Shown here piece after piece: positions 33,866 through 42,024 of a stretch of 64,000 nucleotides of DNA; within the stretch, counting starts at the first letter, position 1, and the number at the start of each line of letters is the position of its first letter. The stretch covers positions 186,001-250,000 of the forward strand of contig JBCCEW010000005.1 in assembly GCA_039030075.1 (NCBI GenBank), given 5' to 3'. The notes beneath the pieces were generated by a model, which ran no database searches, was not told the DNA's origin, and saw only the letters and a program-made list of their open reading frames with translations. This stretch comes from Myxococcota bacterium. GTDB taxonomy: Bacteria; Myxococcota_A; UBA9160; SMWR01. Made by a program: the position numbers and the translations under genes.

Positions 33866-35821
33866 TCAGGCGGCCGGCAACTCGGCGAGCACGACGCGTT
33901 CGCCGCTCCCTCCGTCGGCGACGGCGATCCGCCCGCCGAGCTCGGTCAAGAGGTGGTCGGCCACGAGCCACCCGAGCGAGTGCTCGAGCTCGTGGCGCCC
34001 GGCTCCGCGCTCCAGCTGCGGGTCGTGGAAGCGCAGCATCACCCTCACCTGGTGGCCCTGTCGCCGCGACGCCACGTAGAGATCGCCTCGCTCGGGGACC
34101 GCCTCGAAGGCCTTCTCGATCAGGGCGTCGAAGGCGAGGCGCAGTCGGACGGCGTCGCCGCGCACGGCTTCGGCTTCCGGGTCGAGCTCCTTCAAGACGA
34201 GCAGGTCTCGGCGCCGGAAGACGCTGCGTCGCTCTTCGAGGAGCGCCTCGAGGATGGAGGTGAGGTCGACGCGCGTGGGGGTGTGCGGGGCCGGAAGCGC
34301 CGCCAGATCTTCGAGGCGTCCGAGGCCTCGCTGCATCCGCGCGACGTCGTCGATGACCGTCTCGGCGAAGCGCGAGCGGAAGTTCGGGTCGTCGAAGCGC
34401 TTCGGCAGCAGCTCCGCGAAGGTCTGCAGCGTCTTGAGCGGGTTGCGCACCTCGCCCGACAGCGCGCGGGCGAGCGCTACGAGGGGCGGTTCGGCCGCCG
34501 GGTCGGCGTCGATGGGCGTCGCCGGCGGCGGTTCTGCGATCGCTGCCGGTTCCGAATCCGCGGCACCGACCACCCAGGGGCCCGCGCCCAGTCGCGGGGC
34601 CTCGTCGGATCGCTCGACCAGGTCGGGTCGTTCCAGCCGGTTGGCGGCGGCCTCCGGCGCCGGGTCCGGCAACAGGGTGCCGACCGCGCTCGCATCGAGC
34701 GGTGCCAGGGCGATGCCGTCGAGCGAGAGGTCCGAAGCGCCCACCGGGTCGTCGTCCGTCGCCGCCAGGGTCTGGTCGATGACGGCCTCGAGCTCGCGCA
34801 GGTTGCCCGGCCACGGGTACTCCTGGAGAACGGTCAGGGCGTCGGCGCCCAGTGCGCGCGGCGGCACGCGACGCGCTTTGCAAAAGGCCTCCACGGCCGC
34901 GTGGGCCCAGGTCGCGATGCGTTCGGGGTGCTCGCGGACCGTCGGGACGCGGAGCTCGAGGGTGCCGAGGGCCTGGGCGAGGGTGGGCTCGAGGGCGGGT
35001 CCGGTCTCGTCGAAGCTCGCCACCCAGCGCACGGCGCTCCGGACACCGCGGGGGCGCGTCTGCTCGACCCAACCGGCGAGTTCGCGCTGCACCGCGGGTT
35101 GCAGCCGGCCGACATCGTCGAGCCAGCAACACACGCGCCGGGCCCCGGGGTCGTCTGCGGCGAAACTGCGTAGCCGTTCGGCCAGCTGCTCGAGGCGCGT
35201 CGTTTCGGAGCACGGGCAATGGAGCCACGCCCCGTCGGAGGTCCCACCGAAATGGTGGACGTACTGCAGCAGGGCGCCGCGGCCACTGCCCGGTTCACCG
35301 CGTACCAGCAGGGGGACGCCGGCGAGACGCGGGTCGAGGGCGCGCAGCAGCTCCGGCGGTCCCTCGCCGAACCAGCGCCGAAAGCGCGCCGCGACCGCGT
35401 CGCGCTCGGCCCGTTGGGAAAGGGAAGGCAGCGGCGCCGGAGGCGTCTGCAGCTGCTCGCGCAGGCGCGCCGGGTGCGGCGGGTACGCGAGGAACGTGAC
35501 GGGTAGTTGATCGAACAGGGTTTCGACCCAGGGCGCGGCCTCGGGTGCGCCGACGACGATCCACTGCGCTCCGACGAGGCGTGCGCGCTGCCGGTGCACG
35601 AACTCGAGCTCGGGCTCCCAGTTGGGGGACGCCGCGACCTCCGAAGACCCTCTGCCCTGGCCGGGCACTCCCGTCACGCCCAACACGACGGTCTGGGGCG
35701 GTGCGGCTTCGTCGAAGACGGCGTCTCCCGGCGCGCCCAGCACGGCGGGCTCCTCACCCGCGAGGCGGGCGAGCGCTTGCCGTTCACGATCGGCGCGATG
35801 AACGATCCAGAGGGAGGGCAT
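33866..35821 (-). CDS. Degenerate receiver / NtrC-like AAA+ / histidine-kinase-like fusion
   Basis: A 651-residue protein with three recognisable but altered modules. Residues 1-125 resemble a receiver without the phosphoacceptor (strand TVVLGVTG where D is expected). Residues 140-350 are NtrC-like: Walker A GEPGSGRGA (175-183, Arg for Lys), Walker B CCWLDDVGRL (231-240) and YPWPGNLREL (335-344), but no GAFTGA sigma-54 contact loop. Residues 450-510 look like a HisKA helix pair with SGEVRNPL (455-462), Gly replacing the phosphohistidine, and 515-651 is an eroded HATPase domain. A consensus sigma-54 promoter precedes it. It probably acts by binding, not phosphotransfer. Confidence 0.75.
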   Translation of the reverse strand: MPSLWIVHRADRERQALARLAGEEPAVLGAPGDAVFDEAAPPQTVVLGVTGVPGQGRGSSEVAASPNWEPELEFVHRQRARLVGAQWIVVGAPEAAPWVETLFDQLPVTFLAYPPHPARLREQLQTPPAPLPSLSQRAERDAVAARFRRWFGEGPPELLRALDPRLAGVPLLVRGEPGSGRGALLQYVHHFGGTSDGAWLHCPCSETTRLEQLAERLRSFAADDPGARRVCCWLDDVGRLQPAVQRELAGWVEQTRPRGVRSAVRWVASFDETGPALEPTLAQALGTLELRVPTVREHPERIATWAHAAVEAFCKARRVPPRALGADALTVLQEYPWPGNLRELEAVIDQTLAATDDDPVGASDLSLDGIALAPLDASAVGTLLPDPAPEAAANRLERPDLVERSDEAPRLGAGPWVVGAADSEPAAIAEPPPATPIDADPAAEPPLVALARALSGEVRNPLKTLQTFAELLPKRFDDPNFRSRFAETVIDDVARMQRGLGRLEDLAALPAPHTPTRVDLTSILEALLEERRSVFRRRDLLVLKELDPEAEAVRGDAVRLRLAFDALIEKAFEAVPERGDLYVASRRQGHQVRVMLRFHDPQLERGAGRHELEHSLGWLVADHLLTELGGRIAVADGGSGERVVLAELPAA

Positions 35822-36313
35822 GAAGGTCCACGGAGATTGAAAAATTCTACGGTTCCTGGCGCAAGCCCCGTGCCAAGCTGACGGAGTCCTTCTCGAGCCG
35901 GCAACACCGCGCAGAAGGCGTTGCGGCGGCGGTCGAAAGCCGTTCCCCTGGAAAGCCCCTTCCCGTCGGGGGAGACGCGTCTGGGTCGACCCTCGGGCGC
36001 CGCGATTTGGGAAAAGGATTTCCCTCGCGACCCTCTGGGATCTCTGCCAGAGTGAAGCCTCGCTCTGAATCCGGGGGTGGCTCGGGGCGTCCGACGCGAG
36101 GTTCCGCACGGTGCATCGCTCCTGCGCGACGCACGCGACGTGGCCGCTCGTCGGCGGACGCACGGTAGGTCGCCGCATGCTCTGGAGTTCGGAGCACTGG
36201 GGAACGCGGAGCGATCTGGAAAGAGCGGTCTCGAAGGCGTAACGCTCCGGAGGTGGAGCAACCCGGCGTCGCGGGTGGCGCCGGCCGAGAGACGAACCGG
36301 CAGGAGGGGTGCG
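35822..36313. other. Divergent region between the pseudo-regulator and the ThyX-like gene
   Basis: These 492 bases hold the minus-strand sigma-54 promoter at 35861-35876 and a short AT-rich patch (about 35834-35850) at its predicted start. Between 35880 and 36300 I see no gene, promoter or terminator that I can support. A good ribosome binding site for the next gene (AGGAGG) is at 36302-36307. Confidence 0.6.
35861..35876 (-). promoter_or_regulatory. Sigma-54 promoter of the pseudo-regulator gene
   Basis: On the minus strand: TTGGCACG-GGGC-TTGC, every defined -24/-12 position matched and GG-N10-GC exact. Transcription should begin near 35849, 28 bases before the ATG at 35821. The only departure from consensus is the base after TTGC (G instead of A/T). 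Confidence 0.85.
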
Positions 36314-37849
36314 GTGGCGGTGATCGATGCGGGCCCGCGGGTGCAGTTGCGCCACGCGACGGACGAGCCCTACGACGACGCGATCGCCGCGGCACGCACC
36401 TGCTACTCGCCGCGCGTCGTCTCTCCCGCGGAGATCACCGAGCAGCAGCGCCGCAACATCGGCCCGCTGACCTACGGCGGCGGACACCATACGGTGTTCC
36501 AACACGCGACCTTCGAGTTCGAGCTGTCCGGGATCTCGCGGCAGCTCGTCTGGTCGATGCTCCACGGCTTTCCCTTCTACAACACCGAGCAACAGAGCCA
36601 GCGCTACGTGAAACTGGGCGAGGCCGAGGCTCACGTGCCGCGCGGGCTCGACCCCGAGGCCCGTCAGCTCTACGAAGCCTCGATCGAGCGCGCCTGGCAG
36701 GCCTACCGCGACCTCACCGACCAGCTCAAGCCGCGGACCCGCGAGATCCTCGGCGATCTCTGGCGCCTCGACGCCCGCGCCAATCGCGCCTTCGGCAAGA
36801 ACGTGGCCCGCGAGGCCGAGAAGAAGGCGATCGAGACGGCGCGCTACGTGATCCCGATCGCCTGCCACACGGCGATGGTCTACACGATCTCCGGACTCGT
36901 CCTGCACCGCTTGCGACGCATGTCGCGCGTGGGCGACGTGCCCGTCGAAGCGGTCGATGTCATCGACCGCATGGTCTATTGCGTCGAGCAGCTCGACCCG
37001 AGCTTCTTCGGACGCGTCGGCGACGCGCCGCTCACCGAGAGCGAGATCCTCGAGACGGAATGGGCGCCCGCCGGTGTGGGCGACCCGGTCGCGATCGAGG
37101 CCTTCGACAAGTCCCTCGACGGACGGACCTCGCGCTTGATCGATTGGAGTGCGCGCGCCCCCGAGGTAGTGGCCGACGCGATTCGCCACGTCGTGGGAAA
37201 GAGCGATCTCGACGATGCGGATGCGCTGGCCCTGGCGCTGGACCCGCGGGTCAATCGCTACCGCGTGGAGCGCCTCAACGTCTCGACCCACGCGCCGGCG
37301 ATGCGCGCCCTGGCCCACGCCCACTACGTGTTCCGCAAGAAGCTCTCGCATACGGCCGACTCCCAGGACCAGCGTCACCGCACGGTGCCCGGGTCGCGCC
37401 CGCTGCTCTCGCGCACCGTGCCGCTCATGCCCGACGTGATCGAGCCCGATCTGATCCGCGACGACCCGGTGAGCCACCAGCTCTTCGAAGACACGGTCGC
37501 CGCCCAGTGGGAGGCGCGCGCGGCCTTGCTCGACCGGGGCGTGTCCGCGGAGCAGGCGCTCTACGTCCTGCCGAACGCGCTGGCCGTGCGCTTCGAGGAG
37601 TCGGGCACCCTGCTCGACCTGATCCACAAGTGGACGATGCGCAGTTGCCTGAATGCGCAGAGCGAGATCTGGCAGGCGTCGATGGACGAGATCGAGCAGG
37701 TGCGCGGGGTCCATCCCAGCCTGATGGACCACGTCGGGCCTCCGTGTGTGGTGCGCAACGGGCACGCCCGGCCGCGCTGTACCGAGGGCTCCCACTTCTG
37801 CGGCGTGCCGGTCTGGCGCGACTTCCCGAACGTGGAGCGCGTGCTCTGA
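36314..37849 (+). CDS. Tandem ThyX-like protein (FAD-dependent thymidylate synthase family)
   Basis: A 511-residue protein made of two ThyX-like halves. The first (about 40-250) has the FEFELSGISRQLVW and EQQSQRYV parts of the fold but lacks the RHR motif. The second (about 315-505) has QDQRHRTVPGSRP in place of the canonical RHR-x7-S-x-R and an ALYVLPNALAVRF / SCLNAQSEIW segment like ThyX LPLNLYT...NLR. Canonical ThyX is about 220-250 residues and methylates dUMP using FAD. With one motif gone and the other altered, activity is uncertain. The GTG at 36314 follows AGGAGG by six bases. Confidence 0.75.
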   Translation: MAVIDAGPRVQLRHATDEPYDDAIAAARTCYSPRVVSPAEITEQQRRNIGPLTYGGGHHTVFQHATFEFELSGISRQLVWSMLHGFPFYNTEQQSQRYVKLGEAEAHVPRGLDPEARQLYEASIERAWQAYRDLTDQLKPRTREILGDLWRLDARANRAFGKNVAREAEKKAIETARYVIPIACHTAMVYTISGLVLHRLRRMSRVGDVPVEAVDVIDRMVYCVEQLDPSFFGRVGDAPLTESEILETEWAPAGVGDPVAIEAFDKSLDGRTSRLIDWSARAPEVVADAIRHVVGKSDLDDADALALALDPRVNRYRVERLNVSTHAPAMRALAHAHYVFRKKLSHTADSQDQRHRTVPGSRPLLSRTVPLMPDVIEPDLIRDDPVSHQLFEDTVAAQWEARAALLDRGVSAEQALYVLPNALAVRFEESGTLLDLIHKWTMRSCLNAQSEIWQASMDEIEQVRGVHPSLMDHVGPPCVVRNGHARPRCTEGSHFCGVPVWRDFPNVERVL

Positions 37850-37916
37850 GCTTCCAGCGGCTGCGGGCGCGGGGCCGGCCCTCGCGCGCGTCGATTCCCG
37901 CCGAGCGTCTGGCGCC

Positions 37917-38390
37917 ATGAGGGACCCCGAGCTGCGACGGGCGGGCGTCGCGGATCGTGCCGAGGTCAGCGCACTCTGGCTCGCCCTCACCGAGCACCAC
38001 GCGGCCTTCGACGCTCGCTACTCCCTGGCCGCGGGCGCCCGAGACGAAGCCGGGCGGCTGGTGGAGGCGCTGCTCCGCGATCCGGACACGGCGGTCTACC
38101 TCGCCCCGGGCGCCGGGGCGGCCCAGGCCCTCGCCATCGTCCGGGTGGCTCAGGCACCCCCCATCCATGCCGAGCGCTGTCGCGCGGAGATCACGGATCT
38201 CTTCGTGGCTCCCGAGGCCCGACGGCGGGGTTGGGGCCGCCGCCTGGTCGCCGAGACCAGCGCCTGGGCGCGCCAGCGCGGGGCCGAGCGCATGGAGGTG
38301 CGGGTAGCCCGGTCGAATCCGGAGGGGCGCGCCTTCTGGGAGGCCTGCGGCTATGCCGCGCACATGGACGTGCTCGACCGCCGGCTGTAG
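37917..38390 (+). CDS. GNAT-family N-acetyltransferase
   Basis: A 157-residue protein with the GNAT fold: ELRRAGVADRAEV at the start, the acetyl-CoA loop APEARRRGWGRRLV (Q/R-x2-G-x-G/A pattern) at about residues 98-112, and the SNPEGRAFWEACGY motif near the C-terminus. The substrate cannot be inferred. It lies 67 bases after the ThyX-like gene and 24 before an aminotransferase, on the same strand. Confidence 0.85.
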   Translation: MRDPELRRAGVADRAEVSALWLALTEHHAAFDARYSLAAGARDEAGRLVEALLRDPDTAVYLAPGAGAAQALAIVRVAQAPPIHAERCRAEITDLFVAPEARRRGWGRRLVAETSAWARQRGAERMEVRVARSNPEGRAFWEACGYAAHMDVLDRRL

Positions 38391-38414
38391 ATTCCGCCGA
38401 CTCTGGAGCAACCC

Positions 38415-39755
38415 ATGTCCCCTCCCCCCACCCACGAGAACATCCTCCCCCTCGCACAGGCCCTGAACGACCGCCTCGAGAAGGCCGCGCCGGAAGTCTT
38501 CGGCATGCTCTCGGCGCTCGGTCGTCGCCTGTACTTTCCGAAGGGGATCCTCACGCAGAGCGCCGAAGCGAAGCAGAAGGCGCACCGCATGAACGCGACG
38601 ATCGGGATCGCCACCGAAGGCGGCGGCCCGATGCACTTGCCGAGCGTGGCGAGCCACGTCGACCTGCCGCCCGCCGAGGTCTTCCCGTACGCGCCGCCGG
38701 CCGGCCAGCAGGGCCTGCGCGAGGCCTGGCGCGAGAAGGCCCTCGCCGAGAACCCGGGGCTGCGCGGTCGCAGCTTCGGCCTCCCGATCGTCACGAGCGC
38801 GATCACCCACGGCCTGATGCTCGCGGGGGATCTCTTCGTGGACCCGGGCGACGTGATCGTCCTGCCCGACAAGCTCTGGGGCAACTACCGCCTGACCTTC
38901 GAGGTCCGGCTCGGTGCGCGGATCGCCACCTACCCGTTCTTCGCCGGCCAGGGCTACGACACGAAGGGCTTCGCCGATGCGCTGCGCGCGGCGGGTGAGC
39001 AGCACGAGAAGGTCATCGTGATGCTCAACTTCCCGAACAACCCGACGGGCTACATGCCGACCGAGGCCGAGGGCGCCGCGATCGTGGACGCGCTCGTTGC
39101 CGAGGCCGAGCGGGGCACCCGCGTCCTGGCAATCCTCGACGACGCCTACTTCGGTCTCTTCTACCACCTCGGCCAGGAGTCGATGACCCAGTCGCTGTTC
39201 GCGCACCTGGTGAATCGCCACCCGAACCTGCTCGCCCTCCGGCTCGACGGAGCCACCAAGGAGCTCTTCGTCTGGGGCCTGCGCTGTGGCTTCTTCACCC
39301 TCGGGCCCGGCCGGGCCGACACCGCGGACGAGGTCTGCGACGTGATCGAGGCGAAGGTGAAGGGCGCGATCCGCAGCGCCATCTCGAACATCCCCCAGAT
39401 CTCCCAGTCGCTGGTCTCGCACGCTCTCGCGGCGCCGACGATCGACGCCGAGCGGGACGCGAAGATCGAGACCCTGCGCGCGCGGGCGGAGAAGGTGTAC
39501 GCGATCGCGAACGAGCCTCGTTTCCGCGAGAGCTGGAACGTCTATCCGTTCAACAGCGGCTACTTCATGTGCGTGGAGACCCTGGGCGTCGAAGCCGAGC
39601 GGCTCCGCGTCCACCTGCTCGACGCCTTCGGGATCGGAACCATCGCGACCGGCACCCATGATCTGCGGATCGCGTTCTCGTGCCTCGAGCTCGACGAGAT
39701 CGAGCCGCTCTTCGAGGCCCTCCACCAGGCCATTCAGGAACTACGTTCTGGCTGA
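38415..39755 (+). CDS. PLP-dependent aminotransferase, class I/II
   Basis: A 446-residue fold-type I enzyme. Visible are the NFPNNPTGYMP cofactor-binding segment, the ILDDAYFGLFY aspartate region, the Schiff-base lysine in DGATKELFVWGLRCGF and a C-terminal arginine segment (THDLRIAFSCLE). An N-terminal extension (about 1-60) includes LYFPKGILTQSAEAK. Overall order matches aspartate/aromatic aminotransferase relatives. The amino donor is unknown. Confidence 0.9.
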   Translation: MSPPPTHENILPLAQALNDRLEKAAPEVFGMLSALGRRLYFPKGILTQSAEAKQKAHRMNATIGIATEGGGPMHLPSVASHVDLPPAEVFPYAPPAGQQGLREAWREKALAENPGLRGRSFGLPIVTSAITHGLMLAGDLFVDPGDVIVLPDKLWGNYRLTFEVRLGARIATYPFFAGQGYDTKGFADALRAAGEQHEKVIVMLNFPNNPTGYMPTEAEGAAIVDALVAEAERGTRVLAILDDAYFGLFYHLGQESMTQSLFAHLVNRHPNLLALRLDGATKELFVWGLRCGFFTLGPGRADTADEVCDVIEAKVKGAIRSAISNIPQISQSLVSHALAAPTIDAERDAKIETLRARAEKVYAIANEPRFRESWNVYPFNSGYFMCVETLGVEAERLRVHLLDAFGIGTIATGTHDLRIAFSCLELDEIEPLFEALHQAIQELRSG

Positions 39756-40032
39756 CAATCCCCAGTCAAGTCGGTAGTGTTCCGTGCCGATTGCCGGGGA
39801 CATGCCGGTCGATGAAACCACTCGAACGGCGTCTTGCACGCCCCCTGGGGGGCGGGCTGCGCAAGGTACCCGGGGCTTCCCGCTCCTCCTCCAAACCACC
39901 ACGCGAAGCGACAACGGATTCCGCGAAGCCAGTCATCGGGCGCTGCGTTCGGCGGGTGTGGGTGCTTCCCACCGACCGTCGAACCCAGGCCTCCGAGCGC
40001 TGCGAGGACGGAGCAAGAGGCGACTCTCGTCG

Positions 40033-41340
40033 ATGATTCTTCGACGCCATCGAAACCCCAGTTCCCTGGTCATCGCGCCCTGGGCGCTCGCGCTGGGCCT
40101 GCTGTGTGGTGCGGGCCCCGCCGCCGCCGAGGTCGACGCGGCCGACTCGCTCGATGTCGCGGCGCCGCCCCGACTCGAAGCCCTGGCCGTCGCCCCGTCG
40201 GCTGCCGTCACGCCGCCGCCGGCCCCGCGCCGCACCATCCACGAGGGCACGATCGTGCGGGGGAAGACCCTGTCCGCGCTGCTCCGTGCGGAAGGGGTGA
40301 GCGCGTCGACGATCGCCGAGATCGCAAAGGCCCTGAAGGGCCACTTCAATTTCCGCCGCGCGCGTCCGGGGCACCAGTATCGGCTGGTCCTGGATGGCGC
40401 AGGCCGCATGGTCGAGTTCCGCTACCGCCTGTCGAAGACCAAGGGCTGGTACGTCGCGCGTCATGACGACGGCTTCCACGTGCTGGAACAGGCCGAGGAG
40501 CTCGAGGCCCGCCCGACGCGCATCGCCGGCGTCATCACCTCGACGCTCTACGAATCGATCACCCACCTCGGCGAGGACGGTCAGCTGGCCCGCGATTTCG
40601 CCGACATCTTCGCGTGGGACGTCGACTTCCAGCGCACGGTCCAGCCCGGCGACAGCTACCAGATCCTCTACGAGCGCCTCTACCGGAAGGGACCGGGCGG
40701 CGGCGACTACCTGCGCCCCGGCCGGATCCTGGCCGCGCGCTTCGTGGCGCGGAGCGGCTCGCATACCGCGGTGTACTTCGAGGCCGAGCCCGGACGCGGC
40801 GGCTACTACCGCCCCAACGGCTCGTCGGTCGAGGGCGCCTTCCTGATGTCGCCCGTGCGTCATGCCCGCATCACATCCCACTACAGCGCGGCCCGGCGCC
40901 ATCCCATCCTGAAGGTCACCCGACGGCATCCCGGCATCGACTACGCCGCGGCTGCCGGCACGCCCGTGTGGGCCGTCGCGAACGGCACCATCGTGCACCG
41001 ATCCTGGGCGGGCGGCTCGGGCAACCTCGTCAAGGTCAAGCACGACAACGGCTACGTCTCGTCCTACGCCCACCTCTCGCGTTACGCGAAGGGGCTGCGC
41101 GTCGGAGACCGCGTCAAGCAGAAGCAGGTGATCGGCTACGTCGGCCAGACCGGCCTCGCGACCGGGCCGCACGTGTGCTTCCGCGTCAAGAAGGACGGCG
41201 AGTACGTCAACCCGGCGACGCTGCGCGCGCCCTCCGGGTCGCCGATCGAGAAGGACGACGTGCCGCGGTTCATGGCGCAGCGGGACCTCCTGCTCGCCCA
41301 GCTGGACACGGGCCGCCGCCTGGCCGAGGCCCGCCCCTAG
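40033..41340 (+). CDS. M23-family murein endopeptidase
   Basis: A 435-residue exported protein, start placed at the ATG before a signal peptide (MILRRHRNPS, hydrophobic core about 16-32, cleavage near AAAE). An OapA/LysM-like region with a GKTLSALLRAEGVS opening (about 72-140) is followed by a middle domain and the LytM peptidase (about 300-400): HPGIDYAAAAGTPVWA, then GPHVCFRV. The second histidine of the usual HxH zinc motif is Cys here, a variant I recall from other M23 proteins and still able to bind zinc. It likely cuts peptidoglycan cross-links in the periplasm. Confidence 0.88.
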   Translation: MILRRHRNPSSLVIAPWALALGLLCGAGPAAAEVDAADSLDVAAPPRLEALAVAPSAAVTPPPAPRRTIHEGTIVRGKTLSALLRAEGVSASTIAEIAKALKGHFNFRRARPGHQYRLVLDGAGRMVEFRYRLSKTKGWYVARHDDGFHVLEQAEELEARPTRIAGVITSTLYESITHLGEDGQLARDFADIFAWDVDFQRTVQPGDSYQILYERLYRKGPGGGDYLRPGRILAARFVARSGSHTAVYFEAEPGRGGYYRPNGSSVEGAFLMSPVRHARITSHYSAARRHPILKVTRRHPGIDYAAAAGTPVWAVANGTIVHRSWAGGSGNLVKVKHDNGYVSSYAHLSRYAKGLRVGDRVKQKQVIGYVGQTGLATGPHVCFRVKKDGEYVNPATLRAPSGSPIEKDDVPRFMAQRDLLLAQLDTGRRLAEARP

Positions 41341-41379
41341 GCGGCGTCTTGCGGCCGCGGGCTGCGTTGCTCTTCGCTC

Positions 41380-41397
41380 GCCGTAGGGACCTACGGC
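41380..41397. repeat. Inverted repeat between the M23 gene and the next gene
   Basis: GCCGTAG and CTACGGC surround a 4-base centre (GGAC), inside a stretch with repeated TTCGCTCG. No T-tract follows. It may be a REP-like element or a transcript-end hairpin; the 206-base gap around it holds nothing else I can support. Confidence 0.4.
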
Positions 41398-41546
41398 TTC
41401 GCTCGAGCGCCTTGCCGGCGACCGAAACTCGCTCGCCTGGCCGGTTGCGGACGCTTGCTGGCGATCCGGAAGCCGCGGTCGTCGCCTGACGCCAGCGGTT
41501 GGCGGTAACCATTTCTGGCCCGGGGCATCTGTGCGAGCATCCTCGC

Positions 41547-42002
41547 ATGGCCTCCTCCCCCCCCGCCCTCCCGGAATCCGCCAGTCTCGACCAGCGCATG
41601 ACGGCGCTCGGGACGGCTCTGGGTGAGCGCGAGGCAGCCCACGGCGATGGTCTGGGCGCCGCTCGGGCCTGCGCCGAGCGACTCCGGGGCGAAGTCGAAG
41701 CCGCCCTGGCGAGCTTCCACGCGGCCGCCGCGGCCGCCGGAGCCCCCCATCTGCGGGTCGAGCTCTCGCCGGTCCGCACCGACGACAAGCACCTGCGCTC
41801 GGTCGAGTTCGACCTCACGCGTGGGCGCTACCGCGCGATCATCACCGCCAAGAGTCGGGGCGACGTGACCTTCGTCGGCCCGTTCCGCAGCGGCAAGACC
41901 GAGGGTCCCTGCAAGAGCTTCCCCTTCGACACCGGGGACGAGCTGCAGGCGAACCTGGCCCGATTCCTGGAGAGCTTCCTCGAGGAGGCCGCGACCCCGT
42001 GA
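41547..42002 (+). CDS. Hypothetical protein, 151 aa
   Basis: A 151-residue protein beginning MASSPPALPESASL. A helical, Ala/Glu-rich N-terminal half (about 15-65) is followed by a strand-rich part (LRVELSPVRTDDKHLRSVEF, RGRYRAIITA, DVTFVGPFRSGKTEGPCKSF) and a C-terminal helix. The GKTEGPC segment is not a P-loop in context. The start at 41547 gives a sensible length; the family is not recognised. It is 22 bases before gshA, probably the same transcript. Confidence 0.6.
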   Translation: MASSPPALPESASLDQRMTALGTALGEREAAHGDGLGAARACAERLRGEVEAALASFHAAAAAAGAPHLRVELSPVRTDDKHLRSVEFDLTRGRYRAIITAKSRGDVTFVGPFRSGKTEGPCKSFPFDTGDELQANLARFLESFLEEAATP

Positions 42003-42024
42003 GCGCCCGCTGGACGGACTCCGC

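Noticed and set aside
33866-37990. A 1374-codon minus-strand frame extending the pseudo-regulator upstream
   Set aside because: The part beyond 35821 is antisense to the ThyX-like gene and crosses the sigma-54 promoter, so the start at 35821 is preferred.
41341-41546. A mobile element or REP family
   Set aside because: Only one inverted repeat was found, and I could not see further copies in this window.
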